Assembly: GCA_023333565.1 (NCBI GenBank)
Contig: JAJKFH010002198.1
Location: 62,001-126,000 of the forward strand
DNA length: 64,000 nt
Direction: 5' to 3'
From: Puffinus mauretanicus
Taxonomy: Eukaryota > Chordata > Aves > Procellariiformes > Procellariidae
In this document: piece after piece, positions 1 through 12,496 of the stretch
Numbering within the stretch: position 1 is the stretch's first letter
How the letters are laid out: the number at the start of each line of letters is the position of its first letter
Made by a program: the position numbers and the translations under genes
Notes under the pieces: generated by a model
Told to the model about the DNA's origin: nothing
Seen by the model: the letters and a program-made list of their open reading frames with translations, nothing else
Databases searched by the model: none

Positions 1-3000
1 GTTTCCACTGGGGTCTCAATGCCGAGCTCCAGCCAGAGAGGTGAAACCGAGCAGTTTCCATGTTGCCTGCATTCCCTGAATATTCATCTCTCCTGCTCAA
101 AAAGGAAAAGCAAAAAAAAAGGAAAGAAGAAGAAAGCAAGCCTCACATTTTCTGTGGCATCTCAAGCTGGGGGGAAAGGCCGAGATAAATGGATACTTTC
201 AAGGTCATTAGCTTGTGGAGCTCAGTTTGTATCGCCCTGCCAGAGCTCGGCTTGGAGAGGTTATAAATGTTTTTCGTCTGGAGCAGGGAGCTCATTGTTG
301 GAGTTTGGATCCTCTGCTTGGCTGACAGTGAAAAATCCAAATTCTGGTGGAGCAGGGCCCCCCTCCCCGCCTCGGAGTTCTTTTGTCTATTCATCTGTAG
401 CAGAAAACACAGGGAATTAGATGTGCGGTCGAAGGTATTGCGATGCCTCGCTGCTATGGTTGCCACCACCAAAAACGCCGCTGGGCAGCTGACCTTCCTG
501 GCGGCCCACCAAAAGAGACACAAGGTCAAGTGTTGTTTGCTCTCCAAGAAAATTACCTCAAAATGATGTCCAGTCCTCTCCAGCCTCACCAGCTGCCAGC
601 CCCATGGTCTGTGGAGAAGAGACAGGGCGAGGGGCAGAGTCAGAAACCCAGGGTGTGGGGCAAGGCACCGTCTCTCAACCCTGGCAGACTGCAGATTTTG
701 GGGGCTCCCTAAGCCGAGGCAGTGGCGGGCATTTTGCAGCTGCGGCAAGTGCAGCACCGCAGCAGCTGAGCCCACCTGCCGACATGCAGGTGTCTTCTCC
801 TTGCCTCTGCTCCCAGGCCTGCCGAAAGTCACCGCTTTCGGCCGTGTGTTTGTCTGAGTTAATAACCCCTGCACCTGGCTCTTTTCTGCACTGCTCTGGG
901 CCCCTGAGGGGTCTGGAGGTGCAGGGGCACAGCCACGGTGGCGGCGAAACCCGGCCTCTGAAAGGGGAACTGGTGTCACCCTGCCGGGCCGTCTACCTTC
1001 TGCCTTTTCCCGTTGCTTTGCCACCCAGCAGCGACGCTGGGCGCGGGGAGAGTGCCGGCAAGGGCAGACATCCTTCAGTCCCATCGCCCTGCCTTGAAGG
1101 CTGCTGTACGACGCTATGTAAGACCAGAGTTCTTCCTTCAAAATCGGGTCTTCTCTATTACGCCCAGGCGCGGGCTGGGTTTGCTTGGTGGATCGACACT
1201 CCTCCCAGCGTCTCGGGCCCCATGGGTTCCAGGGGACTCAGAAATGGTGCAGATAAATTGTCATTTGGCGTCAATGCCACAGACTGAAACGGATAGAAAA
1301 TTCCAGCTATTTGGTGCTCAGTCAGGCCAGATGTTTTATAGCCTCTGGTGGAATATCAGTAGGTGTATTTCACAGCGGTAAAGGTCAAAGATGGACTCTA
1401 AAATAAGTGGAGCCAGCATTTTTGATGGCTCTCAGATTAGAGGAATATTTACTGGCAGATAATATCTGCAGAACAAAAACTTCTCGCTCAGGAACGGGAG
1501 AAGAGTTTTTAGCAATGGCCAGGACCTCTGGGAGCCATCAGGTCTCCCAGACGTCAGGCTGGCATGGAGGGTCCACATGGATTTTGCTTTCTTCTTCCAG
1601 GGCATGAAAGGCACCCTGATAACAGAGCAAAGCCCCTCTGCCTCTCAACTGTGCACCACTGAAGGGACTCCCTTGGTGGCTCCCTTGGGAACCACAGGGA
1701 TCTCTGGTCATCATTTCCAGGTCATGACACTGAAGCACGGGGAACCTGGGAGCTGCAACCTCTGGGATCTCCATCACCTCTCCTTCCCTTACTCTGCGTC
1801 TGGCTCGCCTGCTGCCTGCACCGGCTGGGTAGCTGTGGGAAGATGTCTTTCCAAGCTCTTTATCCCCACTGCTTCCAGAAGCAAAGTCCCAAGAGCCTCC
1901 AAAAAGCTGCTGCTCTGTAGGGATGCCTCAGCACACAGCAACTAACGCTTATTCCCACTTATTCACAGCAGGCTCTGCAGGACAGCTGGACCGATCTGAG
2001 ATTTAACTGCCAGGTACAGGTCCATTTTGCTACTGAATTTATCCCCAAGATAATCTTCTGTGGAAGTTTTAGTTTATATAAAGATCCATCCCTGAGCATA
2101 TATAAACTAGAGGCTGCAATAATACAATTTGAAAGTGGACAGGGCACGAATTAGCAGTGCTTTTCCAGAGATATTTCTGAAACGGCACACAGAAATACTG
2201 AGAGCAGATGTTATATTGCTTTTAGAGGACAAAAATGGGTCAGACCTTATAGCAGAGTTTCTAACCACCATGTAGTCTCTGCTGTCCTATATTTCTCAGG
2301 ATGAGAGCGGGGAACACTAACTCTCCTGCTCCAGGTGTCCCGAACCCCTGGAACAGTTTCTCTCCTAAAACGCTACTGAGGCGCGGTGGTGTGTGCAAGA
2401 GGAAGGTCTGCCTCCCCGTCTGTCACCTTCAGAAAAATAAGCTGTCTCCACATCTGAATCAGGCAAAAGTAAAACGATCAGCCCAGGTGTCGCCATCCTA
2501 AGAATGAGAGTTTGGGGAGCGAACAGATCCCAGGAAGCGTGGGGCAAAGCCCAAGCGGCTGCGAGTGCTCTGGATGTGGCGTTACACCATGGCCAGGGGC
2601 TGGAGGGGAGGAGGAAGACCCACGAGACGCGTTCGACACCAGGCACGTAGCACAGACCTGGCAGCCGGGGCAGGAGCCGTGCTGGGGCTGGAAACCAGGA
2701 ACCGAGTGGCAGGTTGCACCCGGGCAGGGCTGACCTTGGCTGAGGTGGAACGGATGGATAGCCACGAGGCACCGGCAGGACCTCCCCAACACACAGACCA
2801 GCCTGAAACGTGAGGCCTCCGGACGGGAGCCAGATCATTTGCCATCGCCTTGTCAGCGTCCTGGGATGACCTGGACACTGAACCACTTCAGGCTGACTCG
2901 AGCCTGTAGCTCCTCGGACAAATAGCTTACCTTCACCTTAACCCATTCGGTTTGGCTAGCAGGAAACTACAATTCTGCAGGTTTTTGGTAAAAGGTTTGA

Positions 3001-3299
3001 TCTTTTTTCAAGTATGGAGGGTCTTCCTGAAGAATTGCCTTCAATTCATCTGATGCTTGGGTAGCAGTGGTTAAAGGATGCACTCATATTGCCAAGGTCT
3101 GTATTGCTCTGTGCTGGCTGCAGGCAGTGACAAGTCAGCCCGAGGCTGTGGTAGCAGGAGAGTTATAGGAAAGGGAACAGTATGCACGGGCAGCATATCT
3201 GTGATTCCTGCTAGCAGGCCCCCGTGACAGCAGAAAGCAGGTAGCGACACTTCAACTCTGCTGAGGACATCAGCAAAAGCCCCCCTGCCTCCCTACGCA
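1..3299. other. Gene-free flank, mixed composition
   Basis: No coding exon is supported. The longest open frame (143-1141, minus, 332 codons) overlaps plus-strand frames across its length, is rich in Arg/Ser/Pro/Leu, and shows no domain I recognise. A candidate regulatory block lies at about 1225-1520. The rest looks like unique sequence without obvious repeats. Confidence 0.6.
1225..1520. promoter_or_regulatory. Candidate conserved regulatory element with GATA palindrome
   Basis: This block changes abruptly from GC-rich flanks to balanced, motif-dense sequence. At 1455-1469 it has an exact inverted repeat, GCAGATA-A-TATCTGC, that places two GATA-type cores head to head. The block lacks poly-A, microsatellite or repeat signatures. 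Calling it a conserved element is pattern-based inference; no alignment was possible. Confidence 0.35.
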
Positions 3300-3610
3300 G
3301 CCCAGGCTTCGGCTCCCGCGTCCCCGTCGCAAAAGCAACTGGGACAGGAGGGCTGTGCTCCACAGGCATGGCAGAAATCCCAGACAAGGTCTAAGAGAGA
3401 GGCCACCCGTCTCCCTGAGCGCCTGCAACGCCGGGGCAGGGCTGCGGGGCTGCGGGAACGGCCGGACCTGGCGGGGCTCCCCCCCGGCGCTGGGGGTCGC
3501 AGCCCGATGGCTCCCGGCTGGGCTGTACGCTAACGAGGGCGAGCCTCGGGGACGAGCATCTCCAGAGCAACGAGGGAGACAATGGCAGGAATGCATGCTG
3601 GCCCCGACCA
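3300..3610. promoter_or_regulatory. CpG-rich patch
   Basis: I counted roughly 26 CpG dinucleotides in about 310 bases of GC-rich DNA, close to what base composition predicts and well above the depleted vertebrate background. No TATA box, obvious first exon or splice donor stands out, so it is an orphan CpG patch rather than a supported promoter. Confidence 0.45.
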
Positions 3611-3857
3611 AATAGGCCATAAGTCAAAACAGGCTATCACACCCAAAATCATGTCAGGGGATTTGCACTAGTGGAAACCTTACCGGGTTTCATGCTTTAA
3701 ATAAACCGACCTAAAATATCCTAACAAGGTACCCAGTCAGAAAAATGCCAAAAACCAGCCAAAAGCTTACCAAGGCAGTCAGCAATGCAAAATAATTCAG
3801 CCATTCAAAACCATTCTTTTTTCACGTCAGTCCTTGATTAATAGGCGCTTAAATTAA

Positions 3858-3886
3858 GTTTTGTTTGTTGGTTTGTTTGTTTGTTC
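3858..3886 (+). repeat. (GTTT)n microsatellite
   Basis: About six imperfect GTTT units, interrupted by one TTGG. Confidence 0.85.
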
Positions 3887-4189
3887 TTCTGGGATTAGCT
3901 GTTTCGCTTTGAAAGAACACAAGCTCCTCAAAAGATAAATGGAGGCGACATGCAGCAAATGTCCACCCTTTTTTGAAAGGCTTAGATGACTTCTGACTCT
4001 CCTTCTGGGTTTCCACCTGCCTGAGATGTGAAACAGGAGCTTTGTGGGTGCGTGAGGTGGCAACAGGCTCACCGCTATGCTGGACCTTGGCGAGAGCGTT
4101 GGTGTAGCTGGGCTTTGGTGACTGATGATGAAGCAGGCAGGAGGTTTTGGGTCTTCCCCTTATCCTAAAACACCATCCCAGGGAGGTGA

Positions 4190-4440
4190 TGCCAGGCTCT
4201 GAGGTCTCTGGTGGAACGGAAGTTGGATGCGCTGCCCATCTCGGTGAGAGGAACAGAAATTAAACTTCATGAACTTGAACAAAAGACTAATCTCTGGGAG
4301 GGTAGAGGGGAGGGAAAGAGAGAGGAACCACAGACAATTAGTACTCTGCAGGCTCTGACAGAGTCATTAATGAGGGATAATATCCAATTAAGGAGGAGGA
4401 TAGGAAATCGGGGGAATGCCTGTATATATTCCAGTAAATT
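4190..4440 (+). mobile_element. Fossil L1-clade LINE, ORF1p coiled-coil segment (candidate)
   Basis: The plus frame is open from a TGA at 4187 to a stop ending at 4477. Its product, read from the GTG at 4211, resembles the coiled coil of vertebrate L1 ORF1 proteins. Heptad-like leucines and charged residues run through segments such as VRGTEIKLHELEQKTNLWE and LQALTESLMRDNIQLRRRI. They lead into GNRGNACIY (about residues 65-73), placed like the ENRGRRNN motif that joins the coiled coil to the RNA-binding domain in this family. Similarity fades after about 4430, and there is no start codon of its own, so this is a fragment and not a gene. The match is from memory of the family and is weaker than the ORF2 fossil near 41.3 kb. 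A chance coiled-coil-like frame is the main alternative. Confidence 0.5.
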
Positions 4441-5557
4441 GCTGGTGGCTCCTCCTTATTCCCCTCCCCAACTTTGATGGTAGTCTAAAAGGGAAAGAAA
4501 CGTTCAAGTGAAATATAGTTGATGGAAATATTTGGAGCCTACAGGTATGTGGCTTGGTGCCCAGATGTCCTGGGAGCGCGTCCCCGCTCACATGCCTCAT
4601 CAGAGATGCGCGCGTTGAAGGATGCGCAAGAGGGAGCCTAAAAGGTTCTGGCAATGATTTAACTCAATTAAAGTCTGTGGGAGGGTTCAGCTTCACATCA
4701 TGAGGCAAACACAGGATGAGTAACTGATATAAAACTGAAAGGCACTTTACTTGTGTCCTTTGTCTTTAGGATGGCAGGAGGTGGATAATATTCCTGCGCT
4801 GACAGGGTAAGGCTGGAGCTGGGCAGACTCTTGTAAAGCATTACGGGTTTTTTGTTGTCAAAAAGGTCATCAGCAGCTTGGAAATGCAGATTTCCTTCCA
4901 GCAGGAAGTCTTTTTTTAAAAAAACTTCCTACCCATCTCAGCATTTCTTTAAATGGAACTGTTAGTCCTGTTGATGTGACCTAAATCAGCAATGTCCTGC
5001 ATAAGAGAGAGAAATAACTCACAGTCCCCAGTGCCTCAGAAACACTTGTCTGGATTGACAGAGCGAGAGTCTGTTTCCAGAGAGTCTCCTATAAAAACAG
5101 CTGGTAGCAGTTTTCAGAAGTTTGAATTGTCTGGGTTTGGGGGTTTTGGGGTTTGGGGGGTATGGTTTTTTTGGATAATTTTATTTTTAAAGCAAAAACC
5201 CCAAAACATTCATTATGTCAGCAGTGTTGGGTTTAATTTAGTACCTCCCTTAAAGTGATTCCCAAAGTAGTTTTGGGAGTAAAGCTTAATTTGTTTAAGG
5301 CTTTGCACATGCTGTATAGGGGGAGAGCTGGAAGAACTCCTAAGACTTTTCCAGACCTTTAGAGCTTTTTTGAAAACCAGTAAGTCCCTTTTCCCCTCAA
5401 GCTTTATGACTAAATTCTCTCCCCAGCATTGCTGTAAGGAACAGAAACCTTTACATGTCTGCATTTACAGATGGGCTCTAAACAGCGTAATCGCCGAGTT
5501 CTCAACGCTCTGAAGAATGGGACTTCACTTGCTCTCACCGTCGCTCCTTTTCTCCAT

Positions 5558-5573
5558 AAATATATATATATAC
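5558..5573. repeat. Short (TA)n run
   Basis: Alternating AT dinucleotides in an otherwise unique stretch. Confidence 0.7.
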
Positions 5574-5694
5574 TTAATTCCTCTCACCTCCAGTGTATAC
5601 AACCAGTGGTTATTGCATGAGTGAACGTTACAGATCCCATTTTTCCCAGGGCAGGGCCCTTAGCGTACAGAAAGGCACAATGCAGGGAAGATTA

Positions 5695-5950
5695 ATATCA
5701 GCTTCTGCTTTGCCATTCCAAGCCCCTGCTAACTGTAAATAATATTTTAGCAAAGATCTTGATGCATCATGATCTATTGTGTTGCAGCGATGATGCTGCT
5801 TGTTATGTCTTTAGCAGTGATTTATCATCCTCTGCAATGACACAAATCACGGATGGCTCATGACACTCCAGGATGTATGATCTCTTAGTGGTGGCAGTGA
5901 TGAATTCTGCGCTTAGATCATAACATTTTGAAACCTGGGATGTGGAGCTG
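5695..5950. promoter_or_regulatory. Candidate conserved regulatory element
   Basis: AT-rich, motif-dense block with several ATCATGATC/GATGATG-type half-palindromes and no repeat signature. It reads like a vertebrate conserved non-coding element, which is a judgement by pattern only. Confidence 0.3.
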
Positions 5951-6599
5951 ATCCTTTGCTTTTTACTTCTAAAAGGTACCTAAAGCAATAAAATCCTCTC
6001 TTTGTTAACAATATGTCAAGTAGTGTATCTCCCCCTTTCACAACAGCTCCATACAGTTAATTTTGGCTAAGCCTCGAAGGGTTATCGGGCAACTCCAGAT
6101 TACTCATTCCTTTTGCTTTTCCCCTACTACCTCCTAACCTTTAATGTCCTCCTCCTGCATTCTGGTCCCAGGGACATATTTTGAAATTCTGCTGCATGTA
6201 TAATGAGTATAAAATGTTCCTCTAGGAGCTGGAGAAAGCTCAGATGTTTGGGTACAGTAGGCCCATTCCGACACAACAAGCCTACGCTCAAGCTGTGATC
6301 CCAACAGAGAAGAAAGCGTTTCAGGTCTGAGCTGCTCTCATCCAGTGAGCTACTGCCGTATCAGCTCCGCTGCGAGGAAGTGGAAGTACTTGCTTTTATT
6401 TATTTTTATCCTGTGGCATCGAAACGCCCCAGGTAAGAGAGGACAGACCAGGGAGGGAGGTGTTGAAGGTTCTCACCCTTCACTGCTGGGTCCCTGCTGC
6501 CGAGACAATGCGCATTTCTTTTAGGCAACACATAGGTTATTGTGAGAATGCAGGTTTTCTGGTTTTAGCGTTGACAAAATAGACATGAATGTGGAAGGC

Positions 6600-6636
6600 A
6601 AAAAAAAAAAAAAAAAGAAGAAGAAGAAAAAAGAAA
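6600..6636 (+). repeat. A-rich/(GAA)n simple repeat
   Basis: A 16-17 base poly-A tract runs into about four AAG units and then more A. It marks the edge of the CpG-rich block that follows. No LINE or SINE body is recognisable upstream, so it is probably a simple repeat and not a retroposon tail. Confidence 0.8.
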
Positions 6637-6664
6637 ATCCCAAACAAATCACAGGGGGCCAAAT

Positions 6665-7960
6665 GCTGCCTTTGGTGATGAGCACCTGAGGAGCTCCTCT
6701 GGCTGTAGTCGGGGGACCCTTCGGGCTGCCTTTGCCTTGGGTACGGGTGGAAACCTGGGGCGGAGGGCTCGCTCCAGCAGCCAGCACTCCCCCCGGGCTC
6801 AGACTGAAGTGAAGGGGCCCCTCCTGGCCTCGGCCCCTGTTGCTCTGCCTCTTCCCAGAAGCAATGGGGAAATCAGCTACCCCTTCCTCACTGCCCCCAC
6901 CCCGGGGAGGACTTAGACAGGCAGCTGGCCGGCCATAACGCACCACTGGTACCCAAAGGCGAGGGTCCCCGGCTGCTGGTGCTTCCTCGGCAGCCGGGGC
7001 CGTAAGGCAGCCATGGTGTCTTGCAGCCGGAGAGGTGCTGGAGGCCCGAGCCAGCCGTGCTCTGTGGGGGCGACGGCTGCACAGCGGGGCTGTGTGCGCT
7101 CCCGCACCCCGGTGCCTGGGGAGGAGCTGGGGCAGGCGAGAGCATCTTCTTGGAGGCTGCAGGAAACACAGGCAGGGCGGCTGAGGCGCCCTGTGCCCCT
7201 CGGCCTCATCCTCAAAGCCTGGAGGCTCCAAGGTGGCTCGTCACCACTGGATGGAGCAAAAGAGGTGGGCGAAGAGAGCCGAGGAAGCCTCCCGGGATGC
7301 TGGGCTGGCTGCCTGCCTGCCCTGGCCCCAGCCCCGGCTCGGCTTCCAGGGAAGCCGTTAATAACCCGGAGCCTGCTTTCCCCTCTGCTAGCGGGGACGG
7401 GGCCCCCCGGGGTGCCCCCCTGCCGCTCGCTGCCCAGCCTGCTGGCCCGCCAGCCCCCCTCCGCCACAGCTGCTGCCGGCGGGCGCCAGCTCTCCAGGTG
7501 CTCCATCGGCCAGGGACGCCCCGACGGCCAAGAAGTCGTCGGTGGAGGGACCTGCACCGGCACCCGGCACATTTGCTCTGCCGAAGCAGCAGACTGTCTC
7601 AGGGAGGGCTGGGGATCGGGTCCAGGATCTGCGCTGCCCCCCTTGCAACTTCTTCCCGGCCGCAGGAGATGGACAGGGGGTTCCCCGACCCCCAGGGCCG
7701 CGGCTCAGCGCAGCAGCAGGGCGCTCACCACGAGCCCCGTGCGGCGATCGAGGCAGCCGGAGGAGCGCAAGTGATCACGCCGTGAAAGCCACTGTTTGAC
7801 CATGCAGCCTCAACACCCCCAGAAAGGAGATTTCCTATTATTTCAGTGCAGCGCTGGAGCCCGGGGTGGCGGCTCCCGCTCCCCAAAGCGGGAAAGGAGG
7901 GGGTGTTGCAGGCAGCAGCTGCACCCGGGGGCAGCTAGGGTGAGGGAGCGGAACGAAGGC
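6665..7960. promoter_or_regulatory. Large CpG-rich block, orphan CpG island
   Basis: CpG density reaches about 5-7 per 60 bases between 7380 and 7790. Because stop codons are scarce, both strands carry overlapping frames of 219-254 codons. Their products are Pro/Arg/Gly/Ser-rich and match nothing I recognise. The size and position fit an unmethylated CpG island, possibly a promoter or enhancer of a non-coding transcript or of a gene outside the window. No TATA box or clear first-exon structure supports a specific start site. Confidence 0.5.
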
Positions 7961-9329
7961 ACACCACCCCAAAGCGTCGTCTGCTCAGGTCTGCGCAGAG
8001 GATTTCGGTGCTTGCTTCCAGCCCATCTCTGCCGGACCCAACCAACCCGGTTTCTTCAAAGCTGTAATATGGTCAGACTCGGCAGTGTTTGGCTGATGCA
8101 CCATATCGTTATCAAATCTCAGAGAGCTGATGTTTTTTCCTGTTCCTTCCATCAAAGAACAGAAGTCCTAAGCCAGTCAATTAATATAAGAACTCATTTC
8201 ACATGAGAAAACGACCCTATTTAAGGAAGGAGCTTTTTTTCTAAAACTTAGCAAAACAAGAACCATAATTATCAGCCTGAGACAGCCAAGCATCATGGAA
8301 AATTTTACCTCAAGTGGTGAATGTTCAGCCACGTTAGGATATAACAAAGCAAGATTTTAGAATAGAAAATCTTGGGCAATCCTGTTTATAGTCTTCAGTG
8401 CTCATTAGTGCCTGTGTTTTCTGTAATACTGTAATTTGTTCTATAATACGATATCATGATATGATATTGCTGCAATAGGCAATGTTGTCCCCTAAGAAGA
8501 GAGTTATATTGAGCAAGAAACAAATGTATCATAAATACATACTTTTTAGGCTACATACTCTGGAGTGGTCAGCTATAAAAACACATAGCAGCCTTTCAAA
8601 CTGAAGCCTGCCTTATTACTAGTCTTAAATGTCCAGGTCCAGAAAGGGAAACGTGTCCCAGTGGCTTGCAAAGGTGAGAGACACCATTTGAGATACACCT
8701 TCTCATGGTATCACATTTCTTCAGTTCCCAGTGCATAAATGTGGTTGTCACCAAAATTCTTAACAGTGGGGATCTTACACGTACAATAAATTTATCACAT
8801 ATAGTGCTCTGTAAATATAAATATGTATTTGAAACTTAGAGAGATGCACCAAGAGCAACCTTATATCTTTTAGTATGTAACACTTTACAATATACTTCTC
8901 ACTATTTTATATTTTCTTTAAAAGAAACATATTTCCATACCTCATATTTCACCAAGTATTTTCAACTTAACCTGTGAAAAATGTTGTTAGAAGGACTGTG
9001 CAAGTAATTGGGTTATTGAATGTGTGTATTGAAAGTATGAATAATTGGATTTGATAAAGAATTACAATGAGTTACACTGACCAAAACCAGACAAGAATTA
9101 AAAAAGAAAATCTAAAAGTGATTTGATTCGGGTAAAGAAAATGAAGCATCTTCCTAAGCCAAAACAATTACAATAAAATAATTACGATAAAAAATATTAA
9201 TGAAAGCCAAGGGATGTAAATGCTGGGATGACAGAATGGGAGAGAAGTGCTCCTGTGAGCCAGTATCTCGGCAGCCAGAGCAGTTTTGTTAACGTGGAGG
9301 GCTCAGGTTTAATATTCAATATTCTCCCA

Positions 9330-9460
9330 TGCCCAGAAGAGATGTGAAGCCGCACCACAGCCCTGTTCAGATGACACCCTGGACACGGGACTACAGGCTT
9401 AATTGATGCTGAGTCTCCTTGCCCTTAGTGACTGCTCTAACCACTGTGCTATTGAATAAA
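9330..9460 (-). mobile_element. Decayed tRNA-derived SINE (MIR-like)
   Basis: On the minus strand the sequence reads TAGCACAGTGG (plus 9441-9451), a perfect fit to the RNA polymerase III A-box of tRNA genes. GTTAGAGCA follows, as in the head of MIR-type SINEs. A degenerate B-box sits about 35 bases further on (plus about 9399-9409). The body beyond is too decayed to place in a family. It could not form a functional tRNA, because no acceptor stem or intact anticodon arm is visible. Confidence 0.6.
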
Positions 9461-9695
9461 AGGGGATCCCTTGTCCTTGATTTTATAGGAAGCCTTTTTT
9501 AACAGGTGCCTGAATCTTTTGACTATGCTAAAACAGCTAGCAATGGAAATTATGGGCTGGTTTGTCTACCATGTTCTGATGTATTTCTTTCAGCTGAAAG
9601 TCTCTGGCAAAATTGCCTTGAATTTGCAAATATGTTTGAGCTGCCCTGAAATATCATTTATGGAAGCACCTGGTATTTTCCAAAATATGATATGG

Positions 9696-9718
9696 TGATG
9701 ATGATGATGATGATGATA
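9696..9718 (+). repeat. (TGA)n microsatellite
   Basis: About seven uninterrupted TGA units. Confidence 0.9.
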
Positions 9719-12496
9719 AGAGTAATGATAACAGCTGTTATTGCTCAGGTAACTCTACCAGTATTTTCTTATTTCTTCTTTTACATCACTTTTTTACTCC
9801 TTCCTATTTCTTTACCTACCTGCAGCATATTACTTTATGTATATTTTCCTATTTGTTTTACTTCATCTTTTCCACTGCCATGCTGATGGTGCCCTCATGG
9901 CTTTATATATCCTCAGGTGCAGAGCCCCACGACTTCTTTTTATATTGCGTGGGCCAAAGCCTTCACAGCGTTACTCCAGTTTCTCTCAGGTGCGATGCCA
10001 ATGAAATCAAGTTACATCAACACAGAGTTGTGCAACCGTGGAAAAAGCAGAGCCCTTATCTGTATAATGCCTTGATACATTTTTTTTGTTTTGTAATGTC
10101 TTTCTCGGCACATATCTTTATTTACAGTTTCCTTTTTTATTTCTCTGCACCTCATTTTACAAACCTGGCTTCTTTACATTCGGTAGCCATCACCGTGATC
10201 TATCTGATCTAGACAGCTGTGCCGAGACAGGGGATTTTGAAATATTACTGTAAAAGCTGGAAGCTTTTTGCCACACTTGTATTCATTTTAGTGGTTATCA
10301 CTGTAACAGTTAACAAAAGACACAAAGACATCCATACCCAAAACACAGCATATGAAGATTTAATTTTTTTTTTAAATGGCACATACATTTAAATAGCTCC
10401 TACTTTTCCCATTTGGCAAGGCCATTGTTGTGGCTAATGTATGTATTTCTGAAAACAATGATACATTTCCAATAGTATCTTCCACGATTTTTTTTCAATG
10501 AGCAATAAAGGAGGTTGAGGTGGGATGTGTTTTATCCCACCACATTATATCATTCCTCTTTTTCCTCTTTGTTGGATGGCAATCAGGAACCCTCATGCCA
10601 AGCTTGGGAAGCAACAGCATCTGGCTCCTTGGCAGATTCTGCAGGCGGTCTTGTTGCCAGCCTTTAAGCTGTGTCTGGGTCTGCTGCATGGTTTGGCTGC
10701 AGATGGGCTCTCTGGGTTGCCTTGTGCTTATGGGTGCCAGTTTTGGCTTACCTTTGATTCTGAGGACTTTACTCATTTTTATTCATTTGTGAATAAGGAC
10801 CCATCCAAATGCTTCATGAAACCAATATCAGAGCGTACCGATATTTAAAATGAAAAGGGAAGGAGGCTGTTTCCCTTCCTCCTCCCCTCCCCAGGATGAA
10901 ACATTATAATAGCATCTGCAAATGGATCTGGATCTATCAGTATTTCCATTATAAATCAGAGGCTTAGAGCTTAGCCATGAATATTCCTCCCAGAATGAAA
11001 TGCAATGCCGCCACTGGTATCAAAACAGCACCGAAGGTTTTTTCAGACCACCTAGGCATTCCCACACTCGCTTTCCCTTCCTTTGGAGGGGGATCATTTT
11101 GAAGACGTGACAGTCTAACACGAGCGTATGTCCAAAAACATCTGCACGACAAAAAAATGCTTCTTGCTGATGTTTCTGGACTGAGGTTCAATGCCATTTT
11201 GGAGCCACTTAAAAGAACAGTGCCTAGGCCTGGAAGAAAAGCTTCGAAATCAGAGACTCTGTGGACACCGAGGGAGCTGTGGCTGTGCACAGCCCTCCTG
11301 CCTCTCCGACCCGCAGACCCCCGAAGGCTGGGAGGGTGCAGCAGGGAAGCGCTGTACCCGTCTCCTGCTTCAGCACCTGCTATCAGCTCCTGCCGCGCTA
11401 GAGGTGTTGCTGGTGAGACCCGGTTCGGCCACCCTTCTGCCTGGATTTGGGCACCCAAACACCCCCCTGGCAAGAGCTGCCTCTCCTGGAGAGGATGGGG
11501 GGAGAGCGGGGCGCGGGGAGGCTGAGCTCCCTAATCGGAGGTGTCAGGCTGTTGTCGGGGGGGAGCCAAGTGCCTCTGCCCAGCCAGCAAGTATGGATAC
11601 CGCTCGGCACAGATGGCCGGGGGGGCTGCCCAATTACCAAATTAAGCCTTCAAAACACGATGTGACTCCTAGCATTTTGGAAGGAACCTTTCTGGACCTC
11701 GGGCGGAGGTGCCTGCACCTCCGCTTGCCCGGCCTGACCAGGAACGGTGCTTTCTGTCATCTTGGGACGGGTGCCTTTTGGGGCAGCTTGATTTCTTGGG
11801 AAGCAACATTCCCGCTGAGCCAGGGGAGGTGTGAGGACCTGGCGTCCCAGAAAAGTGGGTGGGATGGGGCTGGGGGGAGCGGGGGAGCGCGAGGAGCTTG
11901 TTGGCACCCTGTTAGAGTGTACATACGGTAATACAGGCATCGGCTCTTGGGGACCAAGACACTTCCCCTGCCTACGACTGGGCCCTCTCGGTAGTGCTGG
12001 ATACTGGGCAACGCTGGGTCACAGCTGTCCGTGCTGATTCCCAACATGACCCTGTTTCCCTGCTGAGTGCTTCTAAGTGAGCAGAGCAGCCTCCGAGCAG
12101 CCAGCCAGGCACTGAGGACAATGCACGGCAAAACCTCTCCTAATTACAACAGGATCCACGGGCAGAAGTTCCAGTACCAATAACGACAAAAGAAAATTAA
12201 AGCAAAAGAAAACAACAACACTTTTTCGAAAGGGTATTTCTATTTTTCTCTTTGCTATACACAATGTAAAATACCACCGCATGAAATTTTGTCCCTATGT
12301 ATATGCTGAAGGAGTCACGTCAGTGACACATACTGTTACACGAAATCCAGCTAAACATAAAGCAGCATTCAAAGCAGCAGTGTTCTGGTGTCCCTTGCTT
12401 CCTTTTTTAAACCTGTCTTTTCTGTATTTAGAGAAAAGGTTTCTTTCCTTTGCATATTTCCCTGCAGTCTATAGGCAGTCTCCACACATGATTTAT

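Larger units (their letters stand above)
3611..6599. other. Gene-free stretch
   Basis: Unique sequence apart from the (GTTT)n run, the L1-like fossil, a short (TA)n run at 5558-5573 and the candidate element near 5.7-5.95 kb. At about 4913-4926 there is a T7A7 self-complementary run. I see no exon. Confidence 0.55.
7961..12496. other. Gene-free AT-rich stretch
   Basis: From about 8200 to 10500 the sequence is AT-rich and stop-rich. It contains a 12-base perfect palindrome ATATCATGATAT at 8451-8462, a tRNA-type SINE fossil near 9.4 kb and a (TGA)n run at 9696. From 11150 to 12000 it is GC-richer, with open frames on both strands that look like composition artefacts. No exon is supported. Confidence 0.55.

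Noticed and set aside
143..1141. 332-codon minus-strand open frame, the longest in the window
   Set aside because: Overlapped by plus-strand frames, biased composition, no domain or signal recognised, and no splice or promoter context. It is explained by a GC-rich, stop-poor stretch.
5784..5825. Possible microRNA-like hairpin (GATGATGCTGCT and AGCAGTGATTTATCATC)
   Set aside because: The stem is short, has a five-base bulge and a wobble pair, and falls far short of a precursor stem.
6521..7785. Overlapping open frames of 219-254 codons on both strands
   Set aside because: All fall within one CpG-rich block and are Pro/Arg/Gly/Ser-rich in every phase, a composition effect.
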